DNA from: Acidithiobacillus sp. | GTDB lineage: Bacteria; Pseudomonadota; Gammaproteobacteria; Acidithiobacillales; Acidithiobacillaceae | NCBI GenBank assembly: GCA_028065135.1 | Contig: JAPTWR010000062.1 | Span: 17,029 to 24,918 of the forward strand | Length of the DNA stretch: 7,890 nt | Direction: 5' to 3' | Shown: in pieces, positions 5,878 to 7,890 of the stretch | Numbering within the stretch: position 1 is the stretch's first letter | How the letters are laid out: each line of letters starts with the position of its first letter | The notes under the pieces: model-generated | What the model saw: only the letters and a program-made list of their open reading frames with translations | The model's database searches: none | Told to the model about the DNA's origin: nothing | Position numbers and translations under genes: made by a program

Positions 5878-6630
5878 TTATCCCTGTGGAGAGGGGTCAC
5901 ACAAACGCCGCATATTCTCTGGCAGTTCGGTAGGGCACTCACCGCACTGTCGGTTGGCGGGAACCGCATAATCTATTTTTTTTGGATAGGCCAGATTCAG
6001 GTTCGCCATAATGTCCTGGAACTCTTTCACGCTTTTGCCCGCCAGCCGGGGATTCCGCCCTTTTTCCTGTGCCACAGAAGAAACGTGTCGATGCTGATAA
6101 TCGTGCGCTGGATAGATCAGGGTTTCGTCCGGCAGGCTGAATAACTTATCCCGGATCGACCGATAAAGAGTGGCTGCATCGCCATTCTGAAAGTCGGTGC
6201 GTCCGCAGCCATCAATCAGCAGCGCGTCGCCCGTAAATACTCGTTGACTATCGCCCTCACTCAGCAAATAACTATGGTGGGTGTCGGTGTGTCCGGGTGT
6301 GAACAGTGGAGAAAAGGTGAGGGTGCCTACTCTGAATGCTTGTCCCTCCATGGTCCCAAAATCTGTGCAGGGAAGCTGATCCATGGCCGGACCGGCAATC
6401 CGGCTTCCGGCAACCGATTTGAGCTTGTATGCGCTGGTGACATGATCGGCATGAATGTGGGTCTCCAGGGTGTAGACCAGGTGCAGACCCAGCGCCTGAA
6501 GCACTTGCAAATCCCGCTCCATGGTTTCCAGTACGGGATCCAGCAGGATCGCCTGTCCCGTCTGAGTACAACCGAACAGGTAGGTATAAGTAGAGGATTC
6601 CGCTTCAAACATCTGTCGAAATATCATCAT
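5878..6630 (-). CDS. ETHE1-type persulfide (sulfur) dioxygenase
   Basis: The protein has 250 residues with the metallo-beta-lactamase fold. It is expected to oxidise glutathione persulfide with O2 to sulfite and glutathione, using one Fe(II). The metal motif HIHADH is at residues 58-63. His58, His114 (TPGHTDTHHS) and Asp135 (FTGDALLIDG) match human ETHE1 His79, His135 and Asp154. GCGRTDF (141-147) contains Arg144, equivalent to ETHE1 Arg163, and YPAHDY (173-178) and NPRL (193-196) follow as in ETHE1. The conserved VPANRQCG near the end is followed by about twenty further residues with Cys232 and Cys244, longer than human ETHE1. AAGGAG (complement of 6635-6640) lies four bases before the first ATG (6630) and seven before a second ATG (6627), so the shorter start is also likely. 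It is convergent with the radical SAM gene. In a sulfur oxidiser it would act in cytoplasmic sulfane sulfur oxidation or sulfide detoxification. Confidence 0.9.
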   Translation of the reverse strand: MMIFRQMFEAESSTYTYLFGCTQTGQAILLDPVLETMERDLQVLQALGLHLVYTLETHIHADHVTSAYKLKSVAGSRIAGPAMDQLPCTDFGTMEGQAFRVGTLTFSPLFTPGHTDTHHSYLLSEGDSQRVFTGDALLIDGCGRTDFQNGDAATLYRSIRDKLFSLPDETLIYPAHDYQHRHVSSVAQEKGRNPRLAGKSVKEFQDIMANLNLAYPKKIDYAVPANRQCGECPTELPENMRRLCDPSPQG

Positions 6631-6916
6631 GTATCTCCTTTCTTTCAGGGCAAGTCAGTGATTCGCCATGTGCTTAGAAACTGGTCATTTCCTCGGCAGT
6701 GCCGATCCAAAAGGATAGCCTTCATCGCCGCAGGGGCTCAATCCTCGCTGCCGGATGGATATGTCTTGGAATAAAGGTGATAATTTGGCGGTACGTCAGG
6801 CTGTATACGTGAAAACATCCGATGTGGTCGGATGGGTCGCGTAGCTTCGCCTCCACTACGTCATCCTTTGCCAGAGAATACGCTGATTATGAGGTTTCCA
6901 CGACTATCCACCGGCC
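6631..6916. other. Intergenic region between divergent dioxygenase and cyclase genes
   Basis: These 286 bp should hold the promoters of both flanking genes. For the dioxygenase (minus strand) the best candidate is TTGAGC (6741 to 6736) with TATCCT (6717 to 6712), spacer 18, each matching four of six consensus bases. This would leave a leader of about 75 bases with a small stem (TCGGC/GCCGA, 6693-6705). No convincing promoter or strong ribosome site is seen for the cyclase. A hairpin at 6816-6834 is listed separately. I looked for a GEMM-type cyclic di-GMP riboswitch and saw none. A 29-codon ORF (6755-6844, plus strand) has no good ribosome site and is probably chance. Confidence 0.4.
6816..6834 (-). 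terminator. Hairpin with T4 tail when read on the minus strand
   Basis: CATCCGA and TCGGATG form a perfect 7-bp stem around a five-base loop. On the minus strand it is followed at once by TTTTC, so it looks like a short intrinsic terminator for transcription running left. No gene is seen ending there, so it could instead block antisense transcription into the dioxygenase promoter, or serve as a protein-binding dyad. Confidence 0.3.
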
Positions 6917-7890
6917 ATGCGCATGTCCGATAGCGCCATAGTGGCAGCCGTTCCGCGTTCCATACAATCGTTTCTCCTCCTGACCCCGGGAGAATGGCGA
7001 GATCTCTTTTCCAGCCGCCACCACCCCCGTCTTTTCCAGCGCGAACGGGCGCGTTTCATCCTCTCCCGCGTCCGTATCATTGCCGCCCTGCTGGCTATTC
7101 TCGCCCCATTCCGGATCGTTGCGGATGCGCTGCTGCTCCCCCATCCTCTGTTCATCCTTCTCGATAGCGGACGAATCGTCGTGGCCGTGGCGTTTGCCGT
7201 ATTGGCCTTTTTTTGCAGGTGCCGTCCAACACCGCGGCACGCCCGGTTGGCTATGGTCATGCTCTTTTTGATTCCCGCTTTTTTCTTCCTTTTTTCACAC
7301 GTGTTACTTGCCCATACCCAACTGAATGGCGGGACGGAATACTTCGAAAAATATAATTTTCTACCCTTTATACTTATGGCAGGTGTAGGCATATTTCCCA
7401 TGGTTCTGCTGGAAACCCTGGCTTTCACCCTTTCCCTGCTTACGGCTTTTGCGCTGCCCTTATGGTTGCAGGAGGATCCGCGCATTCTACCGGAACTCAT
7501 CGATCTGGCGCTGGTAGCCAGTATTGCCGCCCTGGCCGCCATGAGCCAGCTTCAAAGTATGAAAAGACTCTTCGTGCAATCCTCTACGGATCCCCTGACC
7601 GGGTTGCTTAACCGACGTGCCGGTGAAAATCTGTTGACCTTGCTGTTGGCTCAGGCGGAACGCCATCCCCACGCGCTTTCTGTCGTTTTGCTGGATGTGG
7701 ATAACTTCAAGGGGGTTAATGACAATTGGGGTCACGAAGCAGGGGATCGGGTACTTCAGGACGTGGCACAACTGCTGCAATCCGGAGTACGGACGGGCGA
7801 TGCCGTGATACGGTGGGGCGGTGAAGAGTTTGTGATAGTGATGCCCTATGCGAATTCCGGACAGGCCCAGGCGCGCCTGCAGGTCATCCT
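6917..7890 (+). CDS. Membrane diguanylate cyclase, GGEEF variant (3' end outside window)
   Basis: The first 324 residues are visible and the frame is still open at the window end. After a basic N-terminal region of about 50 residues, five or six membrane segments lie between residues 53 and 210, with little extramembrane sequence. No known sensor module is recognised. A GGDEF domain begins near 220: DPLTGLLNRRA (225-235), the metal-binding LLDVDNFKGVND (258-269), WGHEAGDRVL (271-280) and the active-site GGEEF (301-305). GGEEF is an accepted active form, so synthesis of cyclic di-GMP from two GTP is likely. An RxxD inhibitory site (Arg292 to Asp295) sits five residues before GGEEF, suggesting product feedback inhibition. 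ATG 6917 is the first start after an in-frame TGA at 6890-6892; ATG 6923 is equally possible. Neither has a clear ribosome site. A C-terminal EAL domain beyond the window cannot be excluded. Confidence 0.88.
   Translation, partial: MRMSDSAIVAAVPRSIQSFLLLTPGEWRDLFSSRHHPRLFQRERARFILSRVRIIAALLAILAPFRIVADALLLPHPLFILLDSGRIVVAVAFAVLAFFCRCRPTPRHARLAMVMLFLIPAFFFLFSHVLLAHTQLNGGTEYFEKYNFLPFILMAGVGIFPMVLLETLAFTLSLLTAFALPLWLQEDPRILPELIDLALVASIAALAAMSQLQSMKRLFVQSSTDPLTGLLNRRAGENLLTLLLAQAERHPHALSVVLLDVDNFKGVNDNWGHEAGDRVLQDVAQLLQSGVRTGDAVIRWGGEEFVIVMPYANSGQAQARLQVI

Noticed and set aside
6755..6844. Plus-strand ORF of 29 codons in the intergenic region before the cyclase
   Set aside because: It lacks a good ribosome binding site, includes a perfect hairpin, and is short enough to occur by chance. 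A remnant of a gene cannot be excluded.
6868..6890. Possible cyclase promoter with TTGCCA (6868-6873) and GATTAT (6885-6890)
   Set aside because: Both boxes are reasonable but the spacer is only 11 bp, too short for a sigma-70 promoter.
6631..6916. Possible cyclic di-GMP riboswitch before the cyclase
   Set aside because: I could not find the conserved GEMM core or a matching stem arrangement, and the only clear hairpin does not fit.
6904..7542. Minus-strand ORF of 212 codons opposite the diguanylate cyclase
   Set aside because: Its product is Arg- and Ala-rich with no domain, whereas the plus frame gives hydrophobic helices leading into an intact GGDEF domain.

Overview
The window looks like chromosomal DNA of a Gram-negative, probably sulfur-oxidising, metal-exposed proteobacterium. 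My best guess is Acidithiobacillus or a close relative. The reasons are an ArsR with an adjacent Cys95-Cys96 pair (the arrangement described for the Acidithiobacillus ferrooxidans regulator), an ArsB-type arsenite pump, an ETHE1-type persulfide dioxygenase and a moderately GC-rich sequence. The genus is an inference from gene content; I see no rRNA or other phylogenetic marker.

Layout. (1) Positions 1-338 hold the 3' end of an unrecognised gene whose product carries 15 consecutive prolines near its C-terminus. (2) Positions 362-1504 encode a membrane-anchored Cache-HAMP sensor with no output domain. (3) Positions 1488-1847 (minus strand) encode ArsR, whose 3' end overlaps the sensor gene tail to tail by 17 bp. 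A 90-bp intergenic region with two overlapping divergent promoters and a perfect dyad separates it from arsB (1938-3245, plus strand). No arsC or arsH is seen beside them. (4) Positions 3329-5823 hold a tight, overlapping three-gene cluster with all three components of the AmmeMemoRadiSam system: a MEMO/LigB-like protein, an AMMECR1-domain protein and a radical SAM enzyme. The biochemical role of this system is, as far as I know, unresolved; it is the most interesting part of the window. (5) A short spacer (5824-5877) carries a small GC-rich palindrome and four copies of a 7-bp repeat. (6) Positions 5878-6630 (minus strand) encode an ETHE1-type persulfide (sulfur) dioxygenase. (7) A 286-bp intergenic region has a hairpin and a weak candidate promoter. 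(8) Positions 6917-7890 hold the 5' part of a multi-spanning membrane diguanylate cyclase (GGEEF variant with an inhibitory I-site), cut by the window end.

How the genes may work together. ArsR and ArsB form a minimal arsenite-responsive efflux unit. The AmmeMemoRadiSam genes follow arsB on the same strand after only 83 bp, with no obvious terminator between, so read-through from the arsB promoter is possible. They also have their own ribosome binding site and may have their own weak promoter. The dioxygenase and cyclase are separate transcription units.
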